A stretch of 64,000 nucleotides of DNA, from assembly GCA_009694195.1 (NCBI GenBank), contig SHVQ01000010.1:1-64000 (forward strand). Reading direction: 5' to 3'. The stretch is from Rhodospirillales bacterium (GTDB lineage: Bacteria; Pseudomonadota; Alphaproteobacteria; Rhodospirillales; SHVQ01). The translations under genes were made by a program, and so were the position numbers. Position 1 is the stretch's first letter, and the number at the start of each line of letters is the position of its first letter. Under the pieces are notes generated by a model, which ran no database searches, was not told where the DNA came from, and saw only the letters and a program-made list of their open reading frames with translations. Shown here one piece after another: positions 43,750 to 52,134 of this stretch.

Positions 43750-44834
43750 GCGAGGGCGAACTCCGTGCGGTCACGTTCCGTAACGTCACCCACGATTACG
43801 ACGGTGCGCGGGCGCTCGACGACGTGAGTTTCGAAGTCGGAGACGGCGAATTCGTCACGTTGCTGGGACCCAGCGGGTGCGGGAAGACCACGCTGCTCCG
43901 CATCACCAGCGGATTTCTCGACCCGACCGCAGGCGATGTCCTCTTGCACGGCAAGTCCGTCGTCGGCGTGCCGCCCTTCCGGCGGAATACCTCGATGGTC
44001 TTTCAGGACTACGCGTTGTTTCCCCATCGGACGGTCGCGCAGAACGTGGCTTTCGGCCTCCGGATGCGGGGCATGGCACCCGACGAAATCCGTCGCCGCG
44101 TCGATCGGATGCTGGACATGCTGGGACTTGCGGGTCTCGGGGAGCGGCGGATCGGACATATCTCCGGTGGTCAGGCGCAGCGAGTGGCACTCGGCCGCTC
44201 GATGATCGTGGAGCCCGCAGTTCTGCTCCTGGACGAGCCCTTGGGCGCACTTGATCTGAAACTGCGGAAGCAGATGCAGGTCGAGCTCAAACGCATCCAG
44301 CGGCAGGTGGGCATGACGTTTCTCTACGTCACCCACGACCAGGAGGAAGCGCTCGCCATGTCCGACCGCATCGCCGTCATGAACAAGGGACGGCTCATGC
44401 AATACGGGACGCCGCACGAGATCTATCGGCGCCCCAGCTCGCGCTTCGTGGCCGACTTCATCGGAGAGGCCAACCTCATCCCCTGCCGGGTCGCGGAACG
44501 AAGGTCTGACGCTCTTGTGCTCAAAGGCCCGGGCGCGTCGTCGTTCACGGCTGCACCGTCCGGCGCGGACCCGGCATCGGGTGCCGACGCGATCCTCGTT
44601 ATCCGGCCGGAGAACCTGGCCCTGGCCGAACCACCGGTTCCGCAGGCGAACACCATCGGTGCGGTGGTCCAGGAGCTGACTTTTCTTGGGCCTTCGGTGC
44701 GCATGACGGCGCTTGCCGAAGGGAACATCGTCCTTGCCGTCGTCATCGGCCCGGGAGGGCGTCTTCCGGCCATCGGCGACCGCATCGATCTCAAGTGGAA
44801 GGCCGAGGACGCCATCGTGGTGGGCCCCGGCTGA
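43746..44834 (+). CDS. ABC transporter ATP-binding protein (PotA-like)
   Basis: 362 residues. Walker A GPSGCGKT (residues 41-48), Q-loop VFQDYALFPH, signature ISGGQAQR (Ile for the usual Leu), Walker B VLLLDEP, H-loop VTHDQEEA, then a TOBE domain with RPENLALAEP. It powers the 42062-43749 permeases. An AGGAG site separates it from the DUF917 gene that starts 21 bases after its stop, which may be part of the same transcript. Confidence 0.93.
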   Translation: MSEGELRAVTFRNVTHDYDGARALDDVSFEVGDGEFVTLLGPSGCGKTTLLRITSGFLDPTAGDVLLHGKSVVGVPPFRRNTSMVFQDYALFPHRTVAQNVAFGLRMRGMAPDEIRRRVDRMLDMLGLAGLGERRIGHISGGQAQRVALGRSMIVEPAVLLLDEPLGALDLKLRKQMQVELKRIQRQVGMTFLYVTHDQEEALAMSDRIAVMNKGRLMQYGTPHEIYRRPSSRFVADFIGEANLIPCRVAERRSDALVLKGPGASSFTAAPSGADPASGADAILVIRPENLALAEPPVPQANTIGAVVQELTFLGPSVRMTALAEGNIVLAVVIGPGGRLPAIGDRIDLKWKAEDAIVVGPG

Positions 44835-44854
44835 CGTCGTTCACAGGAGCAAGC

Positions 44855-45982
44855 ATGCCGAACGTACAACTGACCACAGATCAGGACATCGAGGACTTCG
44901 CGCGGGGGAACGATTTCATGAGCGCCTGCGGCGGCGGGCCGACCACGGAGTCGCTGGCGAACCTGAAGGACAGCCTTCGCGGTGGGCGCCCGATCCGCAT
45001 CCGAGACATCGGCGAATTGCCCGACGATGCGAAAGTCGCAAGCGTCTGGTTCTCCGGCTCGATCGCGCCCTCGCGATACAATCGTGGCCCCGTGGAAAAG
45101 GAATACGGCCTCACGCCGAAGACCAAGCGCCCCCTCCTGCTCGCGCTTGCGTTGCTCGAGACATACATGGGCCGGACCTTCGATGCGCTGATCCCGACGG
45201 AAATCGGGGGCAACAATACCGGGAGCGCCGTGGATGCGGCGGCTCAGACGGGAAAAATGCTGATCGACGGGGACTACGCGGGCCGCGCGATCCCGGAGAC
45301 CATGTGCATCACGCCCGCGATCGCCGGGAAGACGCTGACGCCCCTTGCTTGTGCCAACCACTACGGCGACGAAGTCGTGATCATCAACAGCGCGAACATC
45401 CGGATGAACGAGCGCGTGAAGAAACACATCGCGATGGCCTCGTTCGGCGGAGTGGGGTGCGCGGGCCTCGCCTTTAGCGGGAGGGAAGTGAAGGAATTAG
45501 CGCTGCCGGGAACGGTCTCGCGGTCGCTCACGATCGGGCGTGCGATCCGGACGGCGCGGGAGCGGGGCGAGGACCCCCTGGACGCCGTGACGAAACAGCT
45601 CGGCAACGCCTGGGTGCTGTTCCGGGGCGTTTTGGACAAGCGCACGTGGGAAAGTCGCGACGGTTACATGTGGGGCGAACATGAGTTCGCGGGTTTCGGC
45701 CCGTTCGACGGCCGTCGCATGCGGATGTGGTTCAAGAACGAGAACCACATCACCTGGCTCGACGGAAAGCCCTATGTCGCGAGCCCGGACGTGATCGAGG
45801 TCGTGGACGCGGAGACGGGCGAGCCGATCGTCAACTCCTTCCTCGAAGAAGGACGAAGAGTCGGCGTCATCGGCGTCAAGCGCATGCCGCAGTACGACAC
45901 GCCCGAGCGGATCGCCAGCATGAATCCCCGTCACTGGGGCTTCGATCTCGACTACGTGCCGATCGAGCGCCTGGTCCGCTGA
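44855..45982 (+). CDS. DUF917-family protein (S-methyl-thiohydantoin desulfurase-like)
   Basis: 375 residues, matching DUF917 in length and landmarks: FMSACGGGPTTE near residue 22, ALIPTEIGGNNT near residue 110, NHYGDEVVIINSANI, and VIGVKRMPQYDTP near the end. The family includes proteins linked to hydantoin and thiohydantoin use, often beside HyuA-type genes. The role here is uncertain, but it follows a transporter operon and precedes the cyclodeaminase-like gene by 12 bases. An AGGAG site precedes ATG 44855. Confidence 0.8.
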   Translation: MPNVQLTTDQDIEDFARGNDFMSACGGGPTTESLANLKDSLRGGRPIRIRDIGELPDDAKVASVWFSGSIAPSRYNRGPVEKEYGLTPKTKRPLLLALALLETYMGRTFDALIPTEIGGNNTGSAVDAAAQTGKMLIDGDYAGRAIPETMCITPAIAGKTLTPLACANHYGDEVVIINSANIRMNERVKKHIAMASFGGVGCAGLAFSGREVKELALPGTVSRSLTIGRAIRTARERGEDPLDAVTKQLGNAWVLFRGVLDKRTWESRDGYMWGEHEFAGFGPFDGRRMRMWFKNENHITWLDGKPYVASPDVIEVVDAETGEPIVNSFLEEGRRVGVIGVKRMPQYDTPERIASMNPRHWGFDLDYVPIERLVR

Positions 45983-45993
45983 GGCGTACGACG

Positions 45994-46977
45994 GTGAGCG
46001 GCCGCGCAACCATCCGTTATCTGTCGCGGGACGACGTCGAGCGGCTGGCGCTCAAGGGCACGGTCCTTGCCGACGCGATCGAGCGCACGCTCGTTGCCGC
46101 GTCGCGAGGCGCGGCGGAGAACGTCTTCAAGACCGGCAAGTCGCTTCCCGATGGGCGGCTCTATCAGGCGATGATGGCGGTCGGACTGGATGCGCCGGCG
46201 CCCGTTCTTGCCGTGACGAAAGTCATCGGACTTGCGTCGTCGAATACGGCGCGCGGTCTCCCTCACATCAGCGGCCTTATCATCCTGAGCGACGGCGAAA
46301 CCGGCCGCCCTATCGCAGTCATGGATGCCGCATGGATCACCGAAGCGCGAACCGCCGCGCTCACGCTGATCGCGGCCCGCCGGCTAGCAAGGCGAGCGGC
46401 CCGTCGCGTCGGCTTTGTCGCCTGCGGGGCGCAGGCGCGGGCGCATCTGAGCATGCTCAAGGATGAGTTCCCCATCGCCAGCGTCACCGCCTACAGCCGC
46501 CGGCTGGAGACGTCGGAGGCCTTTGCCGCCGATGCACGCACGCTGGGCCTCGAAGCCCGGACGGTCGCGGACCCGAAAGCCGCGGTTTCCGGCCAGGATA
46601 TCGTCGTGACCAGCGTGCCCCTCGCGCCCGGGTTCCGGCCGTTCCTCGATGCGGCTTGGCTGGAGGCGGGGTCTTTCGCGTCGCTCGTCGATCTCGGGAG
46701 ATCGTGGCGCGATGAAGGCTTCCAAGCGATCGAACGTCGGTTCGTGGATGATCGCGCCCAGGCGAAAGGCGGGTCCGGCAAGCGCAAGCTCACGCCGTCC
46801 GGCCCCTACAGCGGCGAGCTGATGGAGCTCGTGGCCGGAACGGTTGCGGGACGGACATCCGAGCGGGATCGCGCCGTCTTCGTGTTCCAGGGGATCGGCT
46901 TGGCCGATCTTGCCGCCGCCGCGCTGGCGCTCGAAGCCGCCACCCAGGCGGGAATCGGCACGCTTCTTCCGGCGTGA
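45994..46977 (+). CDS. ornithine cyclodeaminase/mu-crystallin family enzyme
   Basis: 327 residues from GTG 45994. The N-terminal segment YLSRDDVERL and the substrate domain (KVIGLASSN, GLIILSDGETGRP) are followed by a Rossmann-type NAD domain with RVGFVACGAQARAH (near residue 140). A Lys at KVIG and Asp of the hydride-transfer region appear as in ornithine cyclodeaminases and imino-acid reductases. The reaction here is unknown; cyclic imine or amino-acid chemistry would suit its DUF917 neighbour and the transporter. Confidence 0.83.
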   Translation: MSGRATIRYLSRDDVERLALKGTVLADAIERTLVAASRGAAENVFKTGKSLPDGRLYQAMMAVGLDAPAPVLAVTKVIGLASSNTARGLPHISGLIILSDGETGRPIAVMDAAWITEARTAALTLIAARRLARRAARRVGFVACGAQARAHLSMLKDEFPIASVTAYSRRLETSEAFAADARTLGLEARTVADPKAAVSGQDIVVTSVPLAPGFRPFLDAAWLEAGSFASLVDLGRSWRDEGFQAIERRFVDDRAQAKGGSGKRKLTPSGPYSGELMELVAGTVAGRTSERDRAVFVFQGIGLADLAAAALALEAATQAGIGTLLPA

Positions 46978-47047
46978 CCTGCCGCCCCAATTGACAGGGA
47001 TCACCACGCCCGCCTTTACTCGATCGATTTACCTCAAGGAGCCGCCG

Positions 47048-47836
47048 ATGCAGGATACCGTTCTCACCGATGTTTCCGACGGCATCGCCACGCTCACGCT
47101 CAACAATCCTGCCAAGCTCAACGCGTGGGACACCCCGATGCGGGCCCGCATTCAGGCGGTGCTGGAGGATTGGAACCGGCGGAGCGACGTCAAGGCGGTG
47201 ATCCTGACCGGGGCCGGCGAGCGCGCGTTTTCCGCCGGCCAAGACCTGGACGAGACGGAGAAGTTCAAGTCGGGCGCCGACGGGGCGAAGTGGTTTCTCT
47301 CGTGGCGCGCCTTTTACGATTCGCTGCGCAATTTAGAAAAGCCCAGCGTCGCCGCGCTCAATGGGCTCGCCGCCGGCTCGGCTTTCCAATTGATGATGCT
47401 GACCGACGTGCGCGTGGGATATCCGGGCTCGAAGGTCGGCCAGCCGGAAATCAACGCCGGCATTCCGAGCGTGCTCGGGCCGATGCTCATGTTCGACCGC
47501 ATCGGGCTCTCGCGCACGGTGGAGATGACCCTGATGGGGCGGATGCTCGAGGCCGAAGAGGCGAAGGCGATCGGCCTCATTCACCATCTCGTCGTCGCGC
47601 CGGTGGCCGTGATGCCGAAGGCGCGCGAGATCGCCCGGCAATTGGCATCGAAGCCCGCGACCGCCATGCGTCTCACCAAAAAGTGGTTTCGTGCGTTGAC
47701 GCAGCCCCAATACGATAACGCCTTCGCCAACGGCGCGGCGATCCAAGCCGAAGCCTACGCATCCGGCGAGCCGCAAGAGGCCATGCGCCGGTTCTTTGCC
47801 GAGCGCGCGAAGGGGGGACGTGCATCCGGCGGTTGA
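47048..47836 (+). CDS. enoyl-CoA hydratase/isomerase family protein
   Basis: 262 residues from ATG 47048 with AAGGAG upstream. Crotonase-fold motifs: SAGQDL (oxyanion loop), NGLAAGSAFQLMM, GQPEINAGIPS (catalytic acidic residue) and LMGRMLEAEEAKAIGLIHHLV. It hydrates or isomerises an enoyl-CoA. It could participate in carbon backbone breakdown after deamination. An acyl-CoA ligase is encoded at 53393, but the link is only by proximity. Confidence 0.9.
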   Translation: MQDTVLTDVSDGIATLTLNNPAKLNAWDTPMRARIQAVLEDWNRRSDVKAVILTGAGERAFSAGQDLDETEKFKSGADGAKWFLSWRAFYDSLRNLEKPSVAALNGLAAGSAFQLMMLTDVRVGYPGSKVGQPEINAGIPSVLGPMLMFDRIGLSRTVEMTLMGRMLEAEEAKAIGLIHHLVVAPVAVMPKAREIARQLASKPATAMRLTKKWFRALTQPQYDNAFANGAAIQAEAYASGEPQEAMRRFFAERAKGGRASGG

Positions 47837-47855
47837 GGCTCAGGCCGCCCTTGCG

Positions 47856-47884
47856 TTGACCGGGTTGCCCCGGTGTGGCATCAT
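47856..47884 (+). promoter_or_regulatory. possible promoter for the 48017 importer operon
   Basis: TTGACC (47856-47861) with a 17-base spacer leads to CATCAT (47879-47884), matching -35 at 5 of 6 and -10 at 4 of 6 positions. It lies in the 180-base gap before the binding-protein gene. A short hairpin, GAGCCC (47943-47948) with GGGCTC (47953-47958), follows. Weak evidence. Confidence 0.3.
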
Positions 47885-48016
47885 ATTTTCAATCGAACAC
47901 CAACAAAAAACGAGCTTGGGAGACGGTACTCGTCGCTAGAGAGAGCCCTTTGGGGCTCCTTTGAGACTTCGCCCCGTCTGTTTCGGTTTTGACGATGGTT
48001 TCACAGGGAGGTTTGC

Positions 48017-49111
48017 ATGACTCAGGACAAGCGAGGCCATAGTAAGCTCGATTTAACCCGGCGCCGCGTGCTCAAGATCGGCGCCGCGGCGGCGGTTCTG
48101 GCGCCGACTTATTGGAAGCAGGCTTCGGCGCAGGAAAAGCGGATCCTGATCCGCGATCCCGGCGGCCCCTATGCACCCGGATTCAAGGAGGCGTTCTACG
48201 AACCCTTCACGAAGGCGACGGGGATTGAGGCGGTCGGACTTCAGGGCCAGCACGAGCCGACCAGCCTGATCAAGGGCATGGTCGACACCAAGACGTACAC
48301 GTGGGACATGGCGCTCTTGAGCAAGGCGGCGAGCCACCAGCTCGTCACCGAAGGGCAGGGCTACCTGGAAAAGCTGAACGTCAAGACCAAGTACCTGGAT
48401 TCGACGCCGGCCGAATACAAGACCGACTATTTCGCCGGCAACAACGTGTTCGCCACCATCTTCGCCTACCGGACGGACGCCTTCGAGGGCAAGGGCATCG
48501 CGCCCCCGAAGACGTGGGCCGACCTCTTCGATCTCAAAAAGTTTCCGGGGCGTCGCTGCCTGCGCAAGCATCCCTTCGACACGATCGAGCAGGCGCTGCT
48601 TGCCGACGGCGTGCCGCTCGACAAGCTCTATCCGCTCGACTTCGACCGCGCCTACAAGAAGCTCAACGCCGTGAAGAAGGACATCGCGGTCTGGTGGACC
48701 GGCGGCGCCCAGACCTCGCAACTTTTGAAGACCGGCGAGGTCGACATCTGCGCCACCTGGAACGCGCGGGCCCAGGCCGCGATCGACGACGGCGCCAAGG
48801 TCAAGATCGTCTGGGACCAGCACCTCTGGACGCCGGAGGGCTGGAACATCCTGAAGGGCACGCCGAAGGCCGATATGTGCCGCGAGTTCATCAAGTTCGC
48901 GGTCGACCCGGCCAGGCAGGCGGTGTACACGAAGCACTTGGGCTACGGGCCGACGCATCCGGACGCTTACAAAACGATCCCGGCGGAGCGCGCGAAAGTC
49001 CTGCCGACGGCGCCCGAATACCAGAAGAGCAGAACCGAGATCGACTACGAGTTCTGGGCCAAGGTCAAGGACAAGGAAGTCGAGCGATTCAACGCCTGGA
49101 TCTTGGGCTGA
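48017..49111 (+). CDS. ABC transporter substrate-binding protein (PotD-like), TAT-exported
   Basis: 364 residues with CAGGGAGG upstream. The N-terminus has a twin-arginine signal, TRRRVLKIGAAA, then cleavage near ASAQ (about residue 36), so it is probably exported folded. The mature protein follows the spermidine/putrescine binding family: LIRDPGGPYAPGFKEAFYEP and PLDKLYPLDFDRAYKKLN. It provides the ligand to the ATPase and fused permease encoded downstream. Because a D-amino-acid dehydrogenase and an amidase follow, a polyamine- or amino-acid-like ligand is plausible. Confidence 0.9.
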   Translation: MTQDKRGHSKLDLTRRRVLKIGAAAAVLAPTYWKQASAQEKRILIRDPGGPYAPGFKEAFYEPFTKATGIEAVGLQGQHEPTSLIKGMVDTKTYTWDMALLSKAASHQLVTEGQGYLEKLNVKTKYLDSTPAEYKTDYFAGNNVFATIFAYRTDAFEGKGIAPPKTWADLFDLKKFPGRRCLRKHPFDTIEQALLADGVPLDKLYPLDFDRAYKKLNAVKKDIAVWWTGGAQTSQLLKTGEVDICATWNARAQAAIDDGAKVKIVWDQHLWTPEGWNILKGTPKADMCREFIKFAVDPARQAVYTKHLGYGPTHPDAYKTIPAERAKVLPTAPEYQKSRTEIDYEFWAKVKDKEVERFNAWILG

Positions 49112-49133
49112 GCCGCGAAACCGAGACGGCGTG

Positions 49134-49166
49134 ACGCCGGCCGCGGCAATCCGCTCCGGCCGGCGT
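49134..49166 (+). repeat. 10-bp hairpin between the binding-protein and ATPase genes
   Basis: ACGCCGGCCG (49134-49143) and CGGCCGGCGT (49157-49166) form a perfect 10-base stem around a 13-base loop. There is no T tract, so it more likely protects the 3' end of the binding-protein message than terminates transcription. It overlaps the alternative upstream start region of the ATPase gene. Confidence 0.55.
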
Positions 49167-49193
49167 ACGTCGCATCGAAAATCGGCTCCCAAG

Positions 49194-50294
49194 GTGGCTC
49201 AGTCAAAGCTTAAGATCCGCGACCTGCGGAAGACCTACGGCCCCGTCGTCGCGCTGGCGGGCGCCGGCCTCGACCTGTCCGAGGGGGAGTTCCTCACCCT
49301 CCTCGGGCCGTCGGGCTCCGGAAAAACGACCATGCTGATGATGATCGCCGGCCTCACCCAGCCGGACAGCGGCGAGGTGTGGATCGACGGAAAGCTCGCG
49401 ACCTATGCGCCCGCCCATCGGCGCGATATCGGAATGGTGTTCCAGAACTATGCCCTGTTTCCCCATCTGACCGTCTTCGAGAACATCGCGTTTCCCTTGC
49501 GCATGCGCCGCCTGCCGGAGGCCGATATCGCGCGCGAGGTCGGCCGCGTGCTCGATGTGGTGCGGCTCCCGGGCGTCGGCGACCGCCTGCCGCGCGCGCT
49601 CTCGGGCGGCCAGCAGCAACGCATCGCGCTCGCGCGCTGCATCGTCTACCGGCCTTCGATCGTGCTGATGGACGAGCCCTTGGGTGCCCTCGACAAAAAG
49701 CTCCGCGACCAGATGGAGCTCGAGATCAAGCGGCTGCACCAGGAGCTCGGCATCACGGTGCTCTACGTCACCCACGATCAGGAAGAAGCGATGATCATGT
49801 CCGATCGCATCTGCCTGATGAACGACGCCCGGATCGAGCAGATCGGGTCTCCCGCCGACCTCTACTTCCGGCCGCTCACGGTCTTTGCCGCCGATTTCCT
49901 CGGCGAGTCGAATCTGTTCAATGCCTTGGTCGAAGGCGAAACCGGCGCCGAGATCGCGTTGCGCGGCCCCGCGGGCGCCCTCATCAGGGTGGCTCGCGAT
50001 CCCGAGCGTCCCGCCGCCCGCGGACGGCCGGTCAAAGTCATGGTGCGCCCGGAGATGCTGACGCTCTTGGCCGATGGGGCCCTGGCCGACAACGTCCTGG
50101 ACGCGCGGCTGACCCAGGTCATCCTGGTCGGGGGCGTCACCAAGTACTACGCCCGGCTCGCCGACGGCACCCTGGTGTCGGCGACCGCTCTCACCCGCGG
50201 ACCCGTCGCGGGCGTCACGCCGGATTCCCCGATCCGCCTCGGCTGGTCGAAAGCGAGCGGGGTGATCCTGGCCGGCGCGGAGCGGCCCCGGTGA
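49194..50294 (+). CDS. ABC transporter ATP-binding protein (PotA-like)
   Basis: 366 residues from GTG 49194 (VAQSKLKIRDL, the usual family start). A GTG at 49131 would add 21 residues but would lie across the hairpin at 49134-49166, so I prefer the shorter form. Walker A GPSGSGKT (38-45), signature LSGGQQQR, Walker B IVLMDEP and H-loop VTHDQEEA are followed by a TOBE domain. The stop overlaps the fused permease start as GTGA. Confidence 0.9.
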   Translation: MAQSKLKIRDLRKTYGPVVALAGAGLDLSEGEFLTLLGPSGSGKTTMLMMIAGLTQPDSGEVWIDGKLATYAPAHRRDIGMVFQNYALFPHLTVFENIAFPLRMRRLPEADIAREVGRVLDVVRLPGVGDRLPRALSGGQQQRIALARCIVYRPSIVLMDEPLGALDKKLRDQMELEIKRLHQELGITVLYVTHDQEEAMIMSDRICLMNDARIEQIGSPADLYFRPLTVFAADFLGESNLFNALVEGETGAEIALRGPAGALIRVARDPERPAARGRPVKVMVRPEMLTLLADGALADNVLDARLTQVILVGGVTKYYARLADGTLVSATALTRGPVAGVTPDSPIRLGWSKASGVILAGAERPR

Positions 50295-52129
50295 CAGGCG
50301 CCAGCGGCGTCCCCGCCGAGCCGATGCGGCCGGTGCTCGGCGAACTCCCTCATCGCCCGCGCCCCGCCTGGCGGCGCACGTGGGCGATGGTTCCGATCGC
50401 GCTCTTCCTCGTCGCCCTGTTCCTCTACCCGGTGGCCCAGCTCCTCTGGCTCAGCATCTTCGACAAATCAGGGGGACTGACGGGCGACCATTACCAGCGG
50501 CTGTTCCTCTCGCCGGTCTATCTGCAGGTTCTCCGCATCACGCTCGAAGTGGCCGGCTGGACGACCGCGCTGTGCATCCTCGGCGGATATCCCATCGCCT
50601 ACCTGTTGGCGACGGCGAGCCGCCGCACGCGCGACAGCCTTATTCTTTGGGTTCTGCTGCCGTTCTGGACGAGCTTCCTCGTCCGGACCTTCGCCTGGAT
50701 CGTGCTCTTGGGACGGAACGGTGCGCTCAACAGCGCGCTGCAGACGATCGGCCTCACGGAAGAGCCGACGGCGTTCCTCTACAACATGACGGGCGTGATG
50801 GTCGGCATGGTCCACGCGCTCATGCCGATCGCCGTGCTGACCATGCTTTCCGTGATGGAGAACATCGACCGCAATCTCGTTCCTGCGGCGGCGACGATGG
50901 GAGCCCGCGGCGGAGAAGCCTTCTGGCGAATCTATTTTCCGTTGTCGCTGCCGGGCGTCGCCGCGGCGGGCCTTCTCGTCTTCATCACCGCCATCGGCTT
51001 CTTCATCACGCCGGCGCTCCTCGGAGCCCCGCAGCAGACCATGATCGCCCAGATCATCATCCAGCAGGTGATGGAGATGCTGAACTACCCGTTCGCCGGG
51101 GCGATCGCCATGCTGTTGCTGGTGACGGCGATCGCTGTCTTCTATCTCTACGATCGGGCGCTCGGCATGTCGACGCTGGCGGGCGAGGCGACCACCGGCC
51201 AACTCGGCGGCGGCACGCGGGGGCTTGTGGGCCGCGTCTTCGCCGGCATCGGCACCCTGTTGACCGCGGCGCTCGGCCGCGTCACCGATGGGATCGCCAT
51301 CCTTTGGGAGGCGCTCGCGGGGGGCCGGGTGGACCGGCCGCCGCGTGCGTCTGGCCGCGTGCCGCTCCGCGTCGCCGTTGTGCTCCTACTGATTTTTCTC
51401 GCCGGCCCGAGCTTCATCATCGTGCCCGTCTCCTTCACGACGGAAGGCTTCATCGAGTGGCCGCCCAAGGGAATATCCCTCAAATGGTACTGGGCGATGA
51501 TCAACGACCAGCAGTGGACGAAGGCGATCTTCCGCTCGTTGATCGTCGGCTTTTTTACGGCCTGCCTGGCCATGGCGCTCGGAGGTCCCGCCGCTTTCTT
51601 CCTCGCGCGGCGGCGATTTGCGGGAAAAACCGCGGCGCTCGCCTTCATCCTTTCGCCGCTCATTCTCCCGCGCATCGTCATCGCGGTGGCGCTGTTTTAT
51701 TTTTACGCTCGGCTTGGCCTCGTCGACACGGAGCTTGGCCTCGTCCTCGGCCATACCGTGCTGGCACTTCCCTACGTGGTGATCACCGTCATGGCCGTGC
51801 TGAAAAATTACGATCAACGCCTCGATCAGGCAGCCGCGAGCCTCGGCGCTTCGCCTCCCCGCGTGCTCTGGTATATTACCGTGCCGGTCATCAAGTCCGG
51901 GCTGATCGCGGCCTTCCTGTTCGCTTTCGTCACCAGCTTCGATGAGCTGACCATCGCGCTTTTCATGTCCAGCGGTATCTCCACGACGTTGCCGAAGCAG
52001 ATGTGGGACGACGCCATCATGAAGGTCTCGCCGCTGCTTGCCGCCGTGTCCACGGTGCTTCTATTCTTTGTCACGCTCGTCATCCTGACCGCCGAATATT
52101 TCCAGCGCCGGGCCGGCGCCAAGAGGTAA
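50291..52129 (+). CDS. fused ABC permease (PotB and PotC domains in one chain)
   Basis: 612 residues from GTG 50291, coupled to the ATPase gene. The first permease half (about residues 25-300) contains LLPFWTSFLVRTFAW and an EAA loop at AAATMGARGGEAFWRIY; a soluble linker of about 60 residues, rich in Gly and Arg, separates it from the second half (about 350-610) with LSPLILPRIVIAVALF and AAASLGASPPRVLWYI. Each half has about six helices. Most Pot-type importers use two separate permeases, so this is a fusion of both. It works with the 48017 and 49194 products. Confidence 0.9.
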   Translation: MTGASGVPAEPMRPVLGELPHRPRPAWRRTWAMVPIALFLVALFLYPVAQLLWLSIFDKSGGLTGDHYQRLFLSPVYLQVLRITLEVAGWTTALCILGGYPIAYLLATASRRTRDSLILWVLLPFWTSFLVRTFAWIVLLGRNGALNSALQTIGLTEEPTAFLYNMTGVMVGMVHALMPIAVLTMLSVMENIDRNLVPAAATMGARGGEAFWRIYFPLSLPGVAAAGLLVFITAIGFFITPALLGAPQQTMIAQIIIQQVMEMLNYPFAGAIAMLLLVTAIAVFYLYDRALGMSTLAGEATTGQLGGGTRGLVGRVFAGIGTLLTAALGRVTDGIAILWEALAGGRVDRPPRASGRVPLRVAVVLLLIFLAGPSFIIVPVSFTTEGFIEWPPKGISLKWYWAMINDQQWTKAIFRSLIVGFFTACLAMALGGPAAFFLARRRFAGKTAALAFILSPLILPRIVIAVALFYFYARLGLVDTELGLVLGHTVLALPYVVITVMAVLKNYDQRLDQAAASLGASPPRVLWYITVPVIKSGLIAAFLFAFVTSFDELTIALFMSSGISTTLPKQMWDDAIMKVSPLLAAVSTVLLFFVTLVILTAEYFQRRAGAKR

Positions 52130-52134
52130 CCTGC

